Shown here: piece after piece, positions 52,937 to 61,771 of the stretch
Layout of the letters: each line of letters opens with the position of its first letter
Numbering within the stretch: the stretch's first letter is position 1
DNA from: Rhodococcus sp. P-2
GTDB lineage: Bacteria; Actinomycetota; Actinomycetes; Mycobacteriales; Mycobacteriaceae
Direction of reading: 5' to 3'
Assembly: GCF_016598535.1 (NCBI RefSeq)
Contig: NZ_CP066779.1
Coordinates: 1,612,001-1,676,000 of the forward strand
DNA: 64,000 bases
Made by a program: the position numbers and the translations under genes
The notes under the pieces: generated by a model
Databases searched by the model: none
What the model was told of the DNA's origin: nothing
Seen by the model: only the letters and a program-made list of their open reading frames with translations

Positions 52937-54169
52937 CTATCCCACCGCGACAGGGGATTCCGGGACCAGCAGTTCGCCCGTCTCCAACCGGCGATCGTGC
53001 ATCCACACCAACGCGGTTGCTACGGAGAAGACCAACCCGGCGATGCAGACTCCAGTCCATCCGTACGACTTCCACACCACCGACCCCACTGCCGAGCCCA
53101 CCGCAGCACCGACGAAGTAGGTGGTCATGTACACCGAGTTCACACGCGAACGCGCCTCGGGGACAAGGGCATAGATGACGTTCTGGTTGCTGACGTGCAC
53201 TCCCTGCAGTGCGAGATCGGCTAGAACCATGGCGACGAGAAACCACACCACGTGCGTGGCACCGGAGACAAAGGGAAGCCACGACACCAAGAGAATCGCA
53301 ATAGCGCCGCCGGTCGCCACCTGACCCAATCCCCGATCGGCCAGCCTGCCCGCCACCGTCGCCATCAATGCTCCCGCCACGCCGAGTAGTCCGACCAAGC
53401 CGATTTGAGTGTCGCTGTAGCCGAATTCGCCGGAGAGAAGAAAGGCCATCGTCGTGAAGACGGTGCTGACGGCAGCAAAAGCCAACCCGCCCATGGCCGA
53501 TCGGGTTCTCAGGCGTGGCAAGGTCGCAGCCAACTTTCCTACCGAAGCAAGCGTGGCGCCGTAACCAGCTTTCGGTCGATCTGCGGAATCGGAAGGCAGA
53601 GATCGCCACAATGCGACGGCCATCACCACCATCAACACCGCCGCCACCTTGTAGACCGTCGACCAACCTCCCAGTCCGGAGAGCACGCCGGCAACGCTGC
53701 GCGCCAACAGGATTCCGATCAGCAGCCCGCTCATGATCGTGCCGACCACCTGACCGGACCTCTCAGGTTCGGCCAGTGAGGCGGCAAACGGAATCAGCAC
53801 CTGAGCAGCGACCGAAAAGACTCCAGCGACTGCGATTCCCACTGCCAGCGTGGCAAAGTTGGGTGCAAATCCGCTGACCGCTTGACCGGTCGCCGCCAGC
53901 AGCATGAGCCCTACCGTCAGCTTGCGTCGGTCCACCATGTCGCCTACCGGAACCAGAAGTATCAATCCGAGTGCATACGCGACCTGTGCGATGGTCACCG
54001 TCGCGGCCGCTGCGGAGGCCGACACATTCAGGTGATCCGCGATGGAATCGAGGAGTGGCTGATTGAAATAGTTACCGCCCGCGCACAGGCCCGTCGCGGC
54101 AGCCATCAGCAGCACTATGGGTAGTCCGAGCCTCGGACGCGCGTCGCTTGAAATCATGTCGTCAAGCAT
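52937..54169 (-). CDS. MFS transporter
   Basis: A 410-residue protein with about 12 transmembrane helices of the sugar-efflux/drug MFS type (LILLVPVGDMVDRRKLTVGL holds the loop 2-3 motif). It likely exports a small molecule. The start at 54169 or 54157 (four codons later) is uncertain because no strong ribosome binding site is seen. It is divergent from a LysR gene 72 bases away, the usual arrangement for a LysR-controlled transporter. Confidence 0.85.
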   Translation of the reverse strand: MLDDMISSDARPRLGLPIVLLMAAATGLCAGGNYFNQPLLDSIADHLNVSASAAAATVTIAQVAYALGLILLVPVGDMVDRRKLTVGLMLLAATGQAVSGFAPNFATLAVGIAVAGVFSVAAQVLIPFAASLAEPERSGQVVGTIMSGLLIGILLARSVAGVLSGLGGWSTVYKVAAVLMVVMAVALWRSLPSDSADRPKAGYGATLASVGKLAATLPRLRTRSAMGGLAFAAVSTVFTTMAFLLSGEFGYSDTQIGLVGLLGVAGALMATVAGRLADRGLGQVATGGAIAILLVSWLPFVSGATHVVWFLVAMVLADLALQGVHVSNQNVIYALVPEARSRVNSVYMTTYFVGAAVGSAVGSVVWKSYGWTGVCIAGLVFSVATALVWMHDRRLETGELLVPESPVAVG

Positions 54170-54241
54170 GACCGCCCACACCGACGCGCGTCCAATAGAT
54201 AGATATGCATGATCCATCTCCAGAAACGATAGATTGGTGCA

Positions 54242-55117
54242 ATGGAACTACGTCACATCCGCTACGCCCTCGCCGTTGCGGAAGACAGACATTTCAGCCG
54301 AGCGGCCGCGCGGTTGCACGTTTCCCAGTCCGCCCTGAGTGCCCAGATCCGAGACCTCGAGAAGGAACTGGGAGTAGAACTGTTCAACCGGAACAGTCGA
54401 AACGTCGGACTGACCGCCGCCGGCGAGGTTTTTGTTGCCCGCTCTCGTGAAGTGCTCGGTGCCATGTCGAGGCTGGTCAGCGACGTCTCGGCGCAGAGCA
54501 ACGAGCAAGTGCGACTGACGGTGGGCACCATCACCTCGGCCGGGCGCGTCGACGTCGGCCGTGCCCTGGCAGATCTGACGCGTCGGCATCCCGCCATCAA
54601 CGTCACCGTGCGGCCGTACGGCAGTGAAGTAGTTATCGAAGGAGTGCGGTCCGGCGCAATCGACGTCGGCATCGTCGGATTGGCCGCAGGTCGCCTACCC
54701 AAGAGCTTTGCCGCCGCGCCGTTGTGGAGTGAACCCACCGCAGCGTTTGTTGCTCCCGACCATCCCTTTGCCCAGGCCTCGTCGATCAGGCTCGAAGACC
54801 TACGAGATCACACTCTCGTGGACTTCGCCTCCGGCAGCGAGGCTCGCGTCCAGACCGATCAGGCATTCGCCGAATCACAAGTCCCTCGCGGAAAAACGCT
54901 CGAAGCCAACTCCGTGGACCTGATCTGTTCACTGACCGCAAACGGCCTGGGCGTCGGCTTGCTCCCCCAGTCCATGAGCGCACCACATCCCGAACTGGTC
55001 TGCATTCCCATCACCGACGCACCGCATCGGATCGTCCACGCCATCACCGAACCAGCCCATTCGTCGGCACTCGCTCGCGAATTCGTCGAACTGCTCGCCG
55101 CGCAATTCACTACTTGA
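54242..55117 (+). CDS. LysR-family transcriptional regulator
   Basis: A 291-residue regulator with the LysR HTH (MELRHIRYALAVAEDRHFSRAAARLHVSQSALSAQIRDLEKELGVELFNR) and a periplasmic-binding-like effector domain. The MFS gene lies divergent from it, and the intergenic region holds repeated ATAGAT/GATCCATCT elements including CCAAT and ATTGG ends, where the regulator may bind. The stop overlaps the convergent glycosylase gene by eight bases. The effector is unknown. Confidence 0.93.
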   Translation: MELRHIRYALAVAEDRHFSRAAARLHVSQSALSAQIRDLEKELGVELFNRNSRNVGLTAAGEVFVARSREVLGAMSRLVSDVSAQSNEQVRLTVGTITSAGRVDVGRALADLTRRHPAINVTVRPYGSEVVIEGVRSGAIDVGIVGLAAGRLPKSFAAAPLWSEPTAAFVAPDHPFAQASSIRLEDLRDHTLVDFASGSEARVQTDQAFAESQVPRGKTLEANSVDLICSLTANGLGVGLLPQSMSAPHPELVCIPITDAPHRIVHAITEPAHSSALAREFVELLAAQFTT

Positions 55118-55976
55118 GTAATTTCGACATTCGCCTGTCCGCCAACGGCTTACCGCCAGTCTGACACGTCGCGCAGTACTGAAAAGAACGCTCCGCGAAC
55201 GAGACTTCGCGTACGACGTCACCGCACACCGGGCAGGGAAGTCCGGTGCGAGCATGTACTCGCATCCCCGAGCGTTTCTCACCTTTGAGCCGGGCCGCGT
55301 CCTGGCCTTCCGAACGCTCGATCGCGTCGGCAAGTGTTGATCGCATCACGGCATACAGCACCGAAATCTGTTCCGGCGTCAGCCGCGACGAGGTCGCGAA
55401 GGGCGAGAGTTTCGCGGTGTGAAGAATCTCGTCCGAGTAGGCGTTCCCGATGCCTGCGATCAGCGACTGATCGACTATCGAGTTCTTGATCCGCGCCGAG
55501 GTTCCGCCCAGAATCTCTGCGAACTCCGCTTCGGTCACAGCCATCGCGTCCGGCCCCAGTCTGGCGATTCCCGGAACCTCCTGCGGATCGTTCACCACCC
55601 AGACGGCGAGGCGCTTCTTGGTACCTGCCTCGGTGAGATCGAATGCCGGCGTCAACCCTTCAGGTGTGAAGAAATGAATGCGCAGCGCCAACGGCCCCTT
55701 GCCGGGCTTCGGCGGTGTTGCCGACGGATTGTCGAGCCAGCGCATCCACCCTGCTCTGGAGAGATGCGTGACCAACCACAATCCGTCGCAATCGAGGGCC
55801 AGATGCTTTCCGAAGCGGGCAGCGCCCGTCACATCGCGCCCCTGCAGAGCAGTGATCGGCGGATCGAAGGTCTTGAGCACACTCAGTGCAGCGATGTCGA
55901 CGCGTCCCACCACCGCGCCTACCGCGTGCTGACGAAGGAACCCTGCCAGCGCTTCCACCTCGGGTAGTTCAGGCAT
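55110..55976 (-). CDS. Fpg/Nei family DNA glycosylase
   Basis: A 288-residue base-excision repair glycosylase/AP lyase. The N-terminus MPELPEVEALAGF keeps Pro2 and Glu3 (the catalytic amine and acid). The FGKHLAL lysine and the H2TH region (KNSIVDQSLIAGIGNAYSDEIL) are present, and the C-terminal zinc finger is CPVC-x16-17-CATC. It resembles the second MutM/Fpg-like paralogue of actinobacteria rather than the main MutM, since the void-filling Met-Arg-Phe loop residues are not obvious. Confidence 0.9.
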   Translation of the reverse strand: MPELPEVEALAGFLRQHAVGAVVGRVDIAALSVLKTFDPPITALQGRDVTGAARFGKHLALDCDGLWLVTHLSRAGWMRWLDNPSATPPKPGKGPLALRIHFFTPEGLTPAFDLTEAGTKKRLAVWVVNDPQEVPGIARLGPDAMAVTEAEFAEILGGTSARIKNSIVDQSLIAGIGNAYSDEILHTAKLSPFATSSRLTPEQISVLYAVMRSTLADAIERSEGQDAARLKGEKRSGMRVHARTGLPCPVCGDVVREVSFAERSFQYCATCQTGGKPLADRRMSKLLK

Positions 55977-56016
55977 GGCAACAGACTAACGCCGACCACG
56001 GACACACACAGTGCGC

Positions 56017-57192
56017 TCAGTCCGTGTCGGTATGCAGAACCACCGAGTGCCCACCGCGTGCCTTCGCGGAGTACATCGCCCGATCCGCTCGTCGCAGCAG
56101 AGTCGGGTAAGCGACCAGCGCATCTTCCGATGATTCGAAAGGCCCTGCGATCTTCGCGATTCCGACGCTCATGGCTACGGCGGGATGATCGTAGGACGTA
56201 ATCGTCGAGTGTCGAAGTTCGTGCGCGAGTCGATCGATCGAGCGTTGATCGACCGAATCGACGATGACGAACTCGTCGCCGCCGATCCGTGCGATCAACG
56301 CTGTCGGGCCGGCACATTCGACCAGTCTCGCGCCGACTTTCTCGATCACAGCGTCGCCGACGGTGTGTCCGTACTCGTCGTTGATGGCCTTGAATCGATT
56401 GATGTCGACCGCAGCGACAACCAGGAGTGCCGGGTGCGTGTACGACTTCTCCAGCAACAGTCGTACTTCGTCGGCCAGTCCCCTCCTGTTGAGCAGTCCA
56501 GTCAGCGGGTCCAATTGCGAATTCAGCGCGTCGGTGCCGAGGATGGAGAAAACGAACTGACAGGCAAAGGGAATCACGTAGATCGCCGCGCCGACCAGTA
56601 CTACCAACGCAACCAGAACCGGAACATCAGAATAGTTTCGGACAACGGAAATGCGTGTCACGATTCCGATGACAACGACGAATACCCACACCATGTGCAG
56701 GGTCTGCATCCGAGCATTGTGGAAGAACGCGATGTAACCGCCGATCACCGAGAACATCACGGCATGTGCCAGTGCCGCAAGTGGGTTGGAGTACAACAGC
56801 ATTGCGGCCGCTATTCCCACTTCCGAATAGAGCACGAACGCGTACGACCAGGAACGGGAGAGATTACGCCTCGTCGAGAGGGCGACGGCCATGATCACAG
56901 TGACGACGATGATGACGGTATTCGCGGTGCGTGCATGGGGACTGGTCGGCCCCTGTGGACTGAAGCGAGTCAGGAACATGATGACGGTGACCAGCACCAA
57001 CGAGCAGACGACAAGAAACCGCGAAGCGACGGTCAGCCCTTTGTCCGCGAGATAACGATTGAAGGTGTCGAATTGGTCCGGCCGCCGATACCAATCGGCC
57101 AGTTGAGACGAGATCAGGCGGAACGCAGAGGCCGAGAGCGGTCGGTGCGACGCGACGGCGTCCGTGCGCTCCACACTCTCGGCAGATTCCAT
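56017..57192 (-). CDS. Membrane GGDEF protein (diguanylate cyclase), copy 1
   Basis: A 391-residue protein. A cytosolic N-terminus with QLADWYRRPDQFDTFNRYL precedes six or so transmembrane helices (about 60-225), then a GGDEF domain with the active motif at 304-308 (ARIGGDEFVIV) and LTGLLNRRGL before it. It should make cyclic di-GMP from GTP. The Arg-x2-Asp inhibitory site five residues before GGDEF is absent. It is 43 bases downstream of a paralogue in the same orientation. Confidence 0.9.
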   Translation of the reverse strand: MESAESVERTDAVASHRPLSASAFRLISSQLADWYRRPDQFDTFNRYLADKGLTVASRFLVVCSLVLVTVIMFLTRFSPQGPTSPHARTANTVIIVVTVIMAVALSTRRNLSRSWSYAFVLYSEVGIAAAMLLYSNPLAALAHAVMFSVIGGYIAFFHNARMQTLHMVWVFVVVIGIVTRISVVRNYSDVPVLVALVVLVGAAIYVIPFACQFVFSILGTDALNSQLDPLTGLLNRRGLADEVRLLLEKSYTHPALLVVAAVDINRFKAINDEYGHTVGDAVIEKVGARLVECAGPTALIARIGGDEFVIVDSVDQRSIDRLAHELRHSTITSYDHPAVAMSVGIAKIAGPFESSEDALVAYPTLLRRADRAMYSAKARGGHSVVLHTDTD

Positions 57193-57235
57193 AAGGTCAG
57201 GGTAATCCAGTCAACTCCCCGCAATCAGACAATTC

Positions 57236-58402
57236 TCACTGTTTGCCGTCCCACATCACAACCTGATCGCCGCCGGCGGCCTTCGCGCGATACATCGAGG
57301 CGTCTGCTACTCGAAACAGGTCCGTCAACTCCTCGTCGGAAATAATCGAAGACCATTCGGCGGAGGTGATCGCAACTCCGACGCTGGTTGTCACCGCCGG
57401 ATCACGGTCGTCGATTCGCAAGTGTCTTCGCAAACTGTCCTCGAAAGCAGGCGCTGCCCCGACGTCGATCGTGTCCACCAAGACGAACTCGTCCCCACCG
57501 AACCTGGCGAAGAGCGCGTTCTCGCTGCCGCACCATCGCAGTCGATCAGCAATCTGACGGAGGACGAGATCGCCTTCTTCGTGCCCGTGTGAGTCGTTGA
57601 CGATCTTGAACGAATCGACATCGACGATTGCGACGACATACGAAGATTTGCTCGACGCACGTCCAGTCGCTCCCATTTCGACAACAGCTCGCTGCAGCCC
57701 ACGACGATTCAGCAGGCCGGTCAACGGATCGACATCCGAACTGTCGGCGTCGGATCCGAGAAGAGAGAGGACGAACTGGCAGGCGAACGGAATGACCACG
57801 ATCCCGGTTGCGATGATCAGACAGAGCGCCGTGGCCAGCGCAGGATCCGCGTAGATCGCGACCTTTCGGCCGATCAATGCCAGCACCACGATGGAGAACG
57901 CCATGTGGAAGGCCTGGAGTCGGGCGTTGTGAAAGTAGGCGATATAGCCGCCGATCAACACGAAGAGCACACACTGGATCAAGCCGATGAACGGATCGCT
58001 GTTGAGGAACACTCCGACGAATACGCCGACCTCGCAGTAAGCGACGAAAAAATACGACCACCGGCGTGTGATTTCGGGCAGAAGGCAGAAGAGCACGATC
58101 ACCGCGCCCGTGACGGCGATGATCACGGCGTTGACGACGCTGGTGACATGGCTGTGAACGCCTGCGTCGCTGAAGCGCAACATGGTCATCGCGATGATGA
58201 CCGTCGTCAGGGAGCCGATTACCAGCAACCGAACAGCTAGCTCGAGGCCCTTCGTGGCGAGGTATCGATTGAAACTGTCGAATTGATCAGGACGCCGATA
58301 CCACTGGACGAGAAGGCCGAAGGCCGACTTCACAGCTGACTTTTCACGGCCACGGGGCGCGGGCAGAATCGACTGCAGTCGGTCCGGCCCGAACGATGTC
58401 AT
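57236..58402 (-). CDS. Membrane GGDEF protein (diguanylate cyclase), copy 2
   Basis: A 388-residue paralogue of the next gene. It shares the N-terminal LLVQWYRRPDQFDSFNRYLATKGLE, the multi-helix membrane region and the GGDEF domain (302-306, ARFGGDEFVLV); the inhibitory site is also missing. ATG at 58402 is chosen over a TTG 13 codons upstream, but neither has a strong ribosome binding site. Tandem duplication with separate sensory divergence is inferred. Confidence 0.88.
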   Translation of the reverse strand: MTSFGPDRLQSILPAPRGREKSAVKSAFGLLVQWYRRPDQFDSFNRYLATKGLELAVRLLVIGSLTTVIIAMTMLRFSDAGVHSHVTSVVNAVIIAVTGAVIVLFCLLPEITRRWSYFFVAYCEVGVFVGVFLNSDPFIGLIQCVLFVLIGGYIAYFHNARLQAFHMAFSIVVLALIGRKVAIYADPALATALCLIIATGIVVIPFACQFVLSLLGSDADSSDVDPLTGLLNRRGLQRAVVEMGATGRASSKSSYVVAIVDVDSFKIVNDSHGHEEGDLVLRQIADRLRWCGSENALFARFGGDEFVLVDTIDVGAAPAFEDSLRRHLRIDDRDPAVTTSVGVAITSAEWSSIISDEELTDLFRVADASMYRAKAAGGDQVVMWDGKQ

Positions 58403-58477
58403 GCGCAGATCATAGGTGCGCAGACCGTCGTCGGGGCTCAAGAGCGCAGGATCGAATGTGCAATCCGCGGGCGGTTG

Positions 58478-59218
58478 TCAGCGCCGAAGGAGGTACGTAT
58501 CCATGATCCAGCCGTGCTTCTCGCGCAACTCCGCCCGGCGCGCGACGATCCGATCTTCGACCTCGCGCAGGTTGCCGGAAATCAGCTCCTCGTCCGAGGT
58601 TCCGAGGTACGCGCCCCACCAGATTTCGGCTTCGTCTTCGCTCACCTGAGTAAACGTGCAATGCGCGTCGAGCATGACGACGGCGTTGTCCACTCCGGCA
58701 GGCAAGCCCTCGGCCAGTTTGCGGCCGGTCGTGATGTGGATCGGTTCGCCGATTCGGTTCAGGACGATTCGGTGTTGTGCAGCCAACGACTGCACACTCG
58801 TGATTCCCGGGATGACGGAGTAGTCGAACGACACTTTCCCGCGAGCGAGCACGCGCTCGACGATCCGCAGAGTGCTGTCGTAGAGGGAAGGGTCACCCCA
58901 GACGAGAATGGCGCCGACTCCAGGTTCGGCCGCGAATTCCGCTTCGAATTTCGCTGCCCTGCGCTCGTGCCAGTCCTCTACGACACCTTCGTAATCGGTC
59001 GGGGTTCGATCCCGCGGTGGGTCCGTGATCTCGACCACCTTGTAGTCGAGGTGAACATGTTCGTCGAGGATTCCGGTTCGCAGGTCGACCAGCGCCTGCT
59101 TCTCGTCACCTTTTCCGATGATGAAGAAGGTATCGGCCCTGTTCATGGCCTTGATCGCCTGGACAGTCACCTGGTCGGGATCACCAGCACCGATACCGAT
59201 CACCAAGAGTTCGCGCAT
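58478..59218 (-). CDS. cobF: Precorrin-6A synthase (deacetylating)
   Basis: A 246-residue methyltransferase of the aerobic cobalamin pathway that methylates precorrin-5 at C1 with loss of acetate. The tetrapyrrole methylase SAM motif is [13 protein letters not shown], and [11 protein letters not shown] and [15 protein letters not shown] are conserved CobF segments. It stands apart from other cob genes. Its ATG lies 15 bases from palindromic repeat copy 3, which it shares with thyA. Confidence 0.93.
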   Translation of the reverse strand: MRELLVIGIGAGDPDQVTVQAIKAMNRADTFFIIGKGDEKQALVDLRTGILDEHVHLDYKVVEITDPPRDRTPTDYEGVVEDWHERRAAKFEAEFAAEPGVGAILVWGDPSLYDSTLRIVERVLARGKVSFDYSVIPGITSVQSLAAQHRIVLNRIGEPIHITTGRKLAEGLPAGVDNAVVMLDAHCTFTQVSEDEAEIWWGAYLGTSDEELISGNLREVEDRIVARRAELREKHGWIMDTYLLRR

Positions 59219-59233
59219 GTGCCGAGGCTATAT

Positions 59234-59281
59234 TGCTGTGCGCCTTTATTAACCGCCGGAGGTTAATAAAGGCGCACAGCA
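59234..59281. repeat. 44-bp palindromic repeat, copy 3
   Basis: A 48-base palindrome (23 of 24 pairs) with the same arms as at 14242-14285. It lies between the divergent cobF and thyA genes, 15 and 23 bases from their start codons. The one mismatch is near the centre (GCCGGAGG). Confidence 0.95.
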
Positions 59282-59304
59282 GGCTAGGCCCTAGACTGAT
59301 TCCC

Positions 59305-60105
59305 GTGACTGTCTCCACTGCTTACGAAGACCTCCTCCGGCTCGTCATGGAGACGGGTACCGCCAAATCCGATCGAACCGGAACCGGCACCCGCAGCATC
59401 TTCGGTCACCAGATGCGCTTCGATCTTGCCGACGGCTTTCCGCTCGTCACCACCAAGAAGGTCCACCTCAAGTCGATCGTCAACGAGCTCCTGTGGTTCC
59501 TGCGCGGCGACTCCAACGTGGCGTGGCTGCACGAGAACGGCGTCTCCATCTGGGACGAGTGGGCCGACGAGAACGGCGAACTCGGTCCCGTCTACGGCGT
59601 CCAGTGGCGCAGCTGGCCCACTCCGTCCGGAGAGCACATCGACCAGATCACGCAGACCGTCGAGACCCTGCGCTCGAATCCCGATTCGCGGCGGATCATC
59701 GTCTCGGCATGGAACGTCGCAGACATTCCGCAGATGGCGCTGGCTCCGTGCCACGCTTTCTTCCAGTTCTACGTCGCCGACGGCAAACTCTCGTGCCAGC
59801 TGTACCAGCGCAGCGCCGACATGTTCCTCGGCGTTCCGTTCAACATCGCCAGCTACGCACTGCTCACCCACATGATGGCCCAGCAGGCCGGACTCGACGT
59901 CGGCGAGTTCGTCTGGACCGGCGGTGACTGCCACATCTACGACAATCACGTCGACCAGGTCACCGAGCAGCTCGGTCGCGAGCCCCTCCCGTTGCCGACC
60001 CTGAAATTGAACAAGCGCGACTCCATCTTCGACTACACCTTCGAGGACGTGGAGATCGTCGACTATCAGCACCACCCCGCGATCAAAGCGCCGGTAGCGG
60101 TCTGA
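59305..60105 (+). CDS. thyA: Thymidylate synthase
   Basis: A 266-residue folate-dependent enzyme that methylates dUMP to dTMP. The nucleophile is Cys149 ([13 protein letters not shown]). The N-terminal [11 protein letters not shown] loop, the VYGVQWRSW segment and the [17 protein letters not shown] and GDCHIYDNH motifs are intact. The GTG start at 59305 gives the standard length. The frame is open back through the palindromic repeat, which is not coding. It is followed two bases later by dfrA in a thymidylate cycle operon. Confidence 0.97.
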   Translation: MTVSTAYEDLLRLVMETGTAKSDRTGTGTRSIFGHQMRFDLADGFPLVTTKKVHLKSIVNELLWFLRGDSNVAWLHENGVSIWDEWADENGELGPVYGVQWRSWPTPSGEHIDQITQTVETLRSNPDSRRIIVSAWNVADIPQMALAPCHAFFQFYVADGKLSCQLYQRSADMFLGVPFNIASYALLTHMMAQQAGLDVGEFVWTGGDCHIYDNHVDQVTEQLGREPLPLPTLKLNKRDSIFDYTFEDVEIVDYQHHPAIKAPVAV

Positions 60106-60107
60106 CG

Positions 60108-60599
60108 ATGACCGTTCGCACAGTCACCCTTGTCTGGGCGCAGGCCCATGACCGCGTCATCGGCGCCGACAACACGATCCCGTGGCGCGTGTCCGAGGAC
60201 ATGGCTTACTTCAAACGCGTCACCATGGGACATCCGGTGATCATGGGGCGGCGCACCTGGGACTCCATTCCACTGAAGTTCCGGCCGTTCAGCGGGCGTC
60301 GGAACATCGTTGTCACGCGCGATCCGCAATGGAAGGCCGAAGGCGCCGAGGTGGTCCACAGTCTTCACGACGCCCTGGCGTTGCCGGACGGCGACGTCTT
60401 CGTCGTCGGTGGCGGGCAAATTTATTCGGCTGCACTGCCATTCGCGACTCATCTCCTGGTGACCGAGATCGACCTCGACATCGCCGGTGATGCCTTCGCT
60501 CCCGAGATCGGCCCCGAATGGAACCTGAAGTCCGACGAGCCGTGGCAGACCTCGGAGAAGAGTGGGCTGCGCTTCCGCTGGCTGGAATACACTCGCTGA
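60108..60599 (+). CDS. dfrA: Dihydrofolate reductase
   Basis: A 163-residue NADPH-dependent reductase regenerating tetrahydrofolate, needed because ThyA oxidises it. DHFR pattern: VWAQAHDRVIGADNTIPWRVSEDMAYFKRVTMG with acid Asp31, VIMGRRTWDSIP, and VVGGGQIYSAAL. Its length and order after thyA are typical for actinobacteria. Start ATG two bases after the thyA stop. Confidence 0.97.
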   Translation: MTVRTVTLVWAQAHDRVIGADNTIPWRVSEDMAYFKRVTMGHPVIMGRRTWDSIPLKFRPFSGRRNIVVTRDPQWKAEGAEVVHSLHDALALPDGDVFVVGGGQIYSAALPFATHLLVTEIDLDIAGDAFAPEIGPEWNLKSDEPWQTSEKSGLRFRWLEYTR

Positions 60600-60683
60600 C
60601 CGACTTCCGCCGATAACGAGGCACCTCGCGAGTGAGTCGGTCATACTCCTAGAACGACATTCACCGCTTTCGAGAGGTCTTCG

Positions 60684-61016
60684 ATGGACAAGAAATCACT
60701 GACCGCTCTCGCTCGTCAACAGCTGAAACTGGCGGGCTCGGCGACCAGCGGTCGCAGTTCACAAACCGTCTACGGCGGCCACCAGCGCAGCCTGCGACAG
60801 ACGGTTATCGCGCTGAGCGCCGGCAAGAGCCTCGCCGAACACGACAGCCCGGGCGAAGCCACCCTGTTGGTCCTGAGCGGGAAGCTGAATCTTGTGTGTG
60901 GGAGCGACCAGTGGAAAGGATCCACCGGCGATTTCCTCACCGTTCCAGCCGACCGGCACAGTGTCGAAGCGCTCGAAGACGTTGCATTTCTACTGACCGT
61001 CGCGATGAAGGGCTGA
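60684..61016 (+). CDS. Small cupin protein
   Basis: A 110-residue single-domain cupin. The barrel strands read QTVIALSAGKSLAEHDSPGEATLLVLSGKLNLV and GDFLTVPADRHSVEAL. The His in AEHDSP and DRHSV may bind a metal, with one ligand fewer than the full motif. Substrate is unknown. It starts ATG after TCGAGAGG and lies 20 bases before the SRPBCC gene, so the two may be co-transcribed. Confidence 0.85.
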   Translation: MDKKSLTALARQQLKLAGSATSGRSSQTVYGGHQRSLRQTVIALSAGKSLAEHDSPGEATLLVLSGKLNLVCGSDQWKGSTGDFLTVPADRHSVEALEDVAFLLTVAMKG

Positions 61017-61035
61017 AGTCGGTAGCGTCTTCCGC

Positions 61036-61731
61036 GTGAGCGAAACCGTGATCGAAGTGTCCATCGTCGCAGCCCCGTCCGTACTTTGGCCCGCGCTGCG
61101 CGACCCGTCGCTGATTCGTCGTTGGTTCGGCTGGGAGTACGACGGACTCGACGACGAAATCACCCAGATCTACTCCACCGCTGATGCCGACCCCGAAGCG
61201 TTGACGCTGAAACTCGGAAACGGCGACCGTTTCTCACTTCTCGAACAGGACGGCAAGACGGTCGTCCGCATCGATCGTCCGGCCGAGTCCGCCGACGACG
61301 ACTGGTACGACGACATCACCGAGGGATGGACGACGTTCCTCCAGTTGCTCAGATTCGCAGTGGAGCACCACGGACTCGCTGAGCGAAAAACCATTTATCT
61401 CGACGGCCTACTGCTCCGCGGCGAGAACGTGGCAACCGTCCTCGGGCTCACCGAAATCGAATTGGCAGCGGGAAGTCGGTACGCGGCGACAATCGCTCCC
61501 GGCGACTATTTCGAAGGCGTCGTCGACTACGTCACCGATCACCAATTCGGGTTGACAGTCGAAGATCTCGGCCCTGGTCTACTCTCCGTCGCGACCCAGT
61601 CGGTGACTCCGCAGCGGCCCGACGGAGGCATGTCGATCCTGCTGACCACCTACGACCTGAGCGATGACGAGTTCGACGAGATCAAGCATCACTGGACTTC
61701 GTGGTGGGAAGGCCGCCGTCAGGGTGGCTGA
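61036..61731 (+). CDS. SRPBCC/AHSA1-like protein
   Basis: A 231-residue protein with the START-like fold start (VIEVSIVAAPSVLWPALRDPSLIRRWFGWEYDG) and the terminal-helix pattern WTTFLQLLRFAVEH near residue 95. A second half repeats a similar length without a clear motif. These proteins bind hydrophobic ligands or act as Hsp90 co-chaperones; the ligand here is unknown. GTG start at 61036. Confidence 0.78.
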   Translation: MSETVIEVSIVAAPSVLWPALRDPSLIRRWFGWEYDGLDDEITQIYSTADADPEALTLKLGNGDRFSLLEQDGKTVVRIDRPAESADDDWYDDITEGWTTFLQLLRFAVEHHGLAERKTIYLDGLLLRGENVATVLGLTEIELAAGSRYAATIAPGDYFEGVVDYVTDHQFGLTVEDLGPGLLSVATQSVTPQRPDGGMSILLTTYDLSDDEFDEIKHHWTSWWEGRRQGG

Positions 61732-61747
61732 CGTGCGGTGAGGCGAT

Positions 61748-61771
61748 ATGCTTCGACCATGGTCGAAGCAT
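61748..61771. promoter_or_regulatory. 24-bp perfect palindrome over the kinase start codon
   Basis: ATGCTTCGACCA joined directly to its complement TGGTCGAAGCAT, 12 of 12 pairs. The chosen kinase ATG (61759-61761) sits at the centre. It could be an operator or, in RNA, a hairpin hiding the start. Confidence 0.8.
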
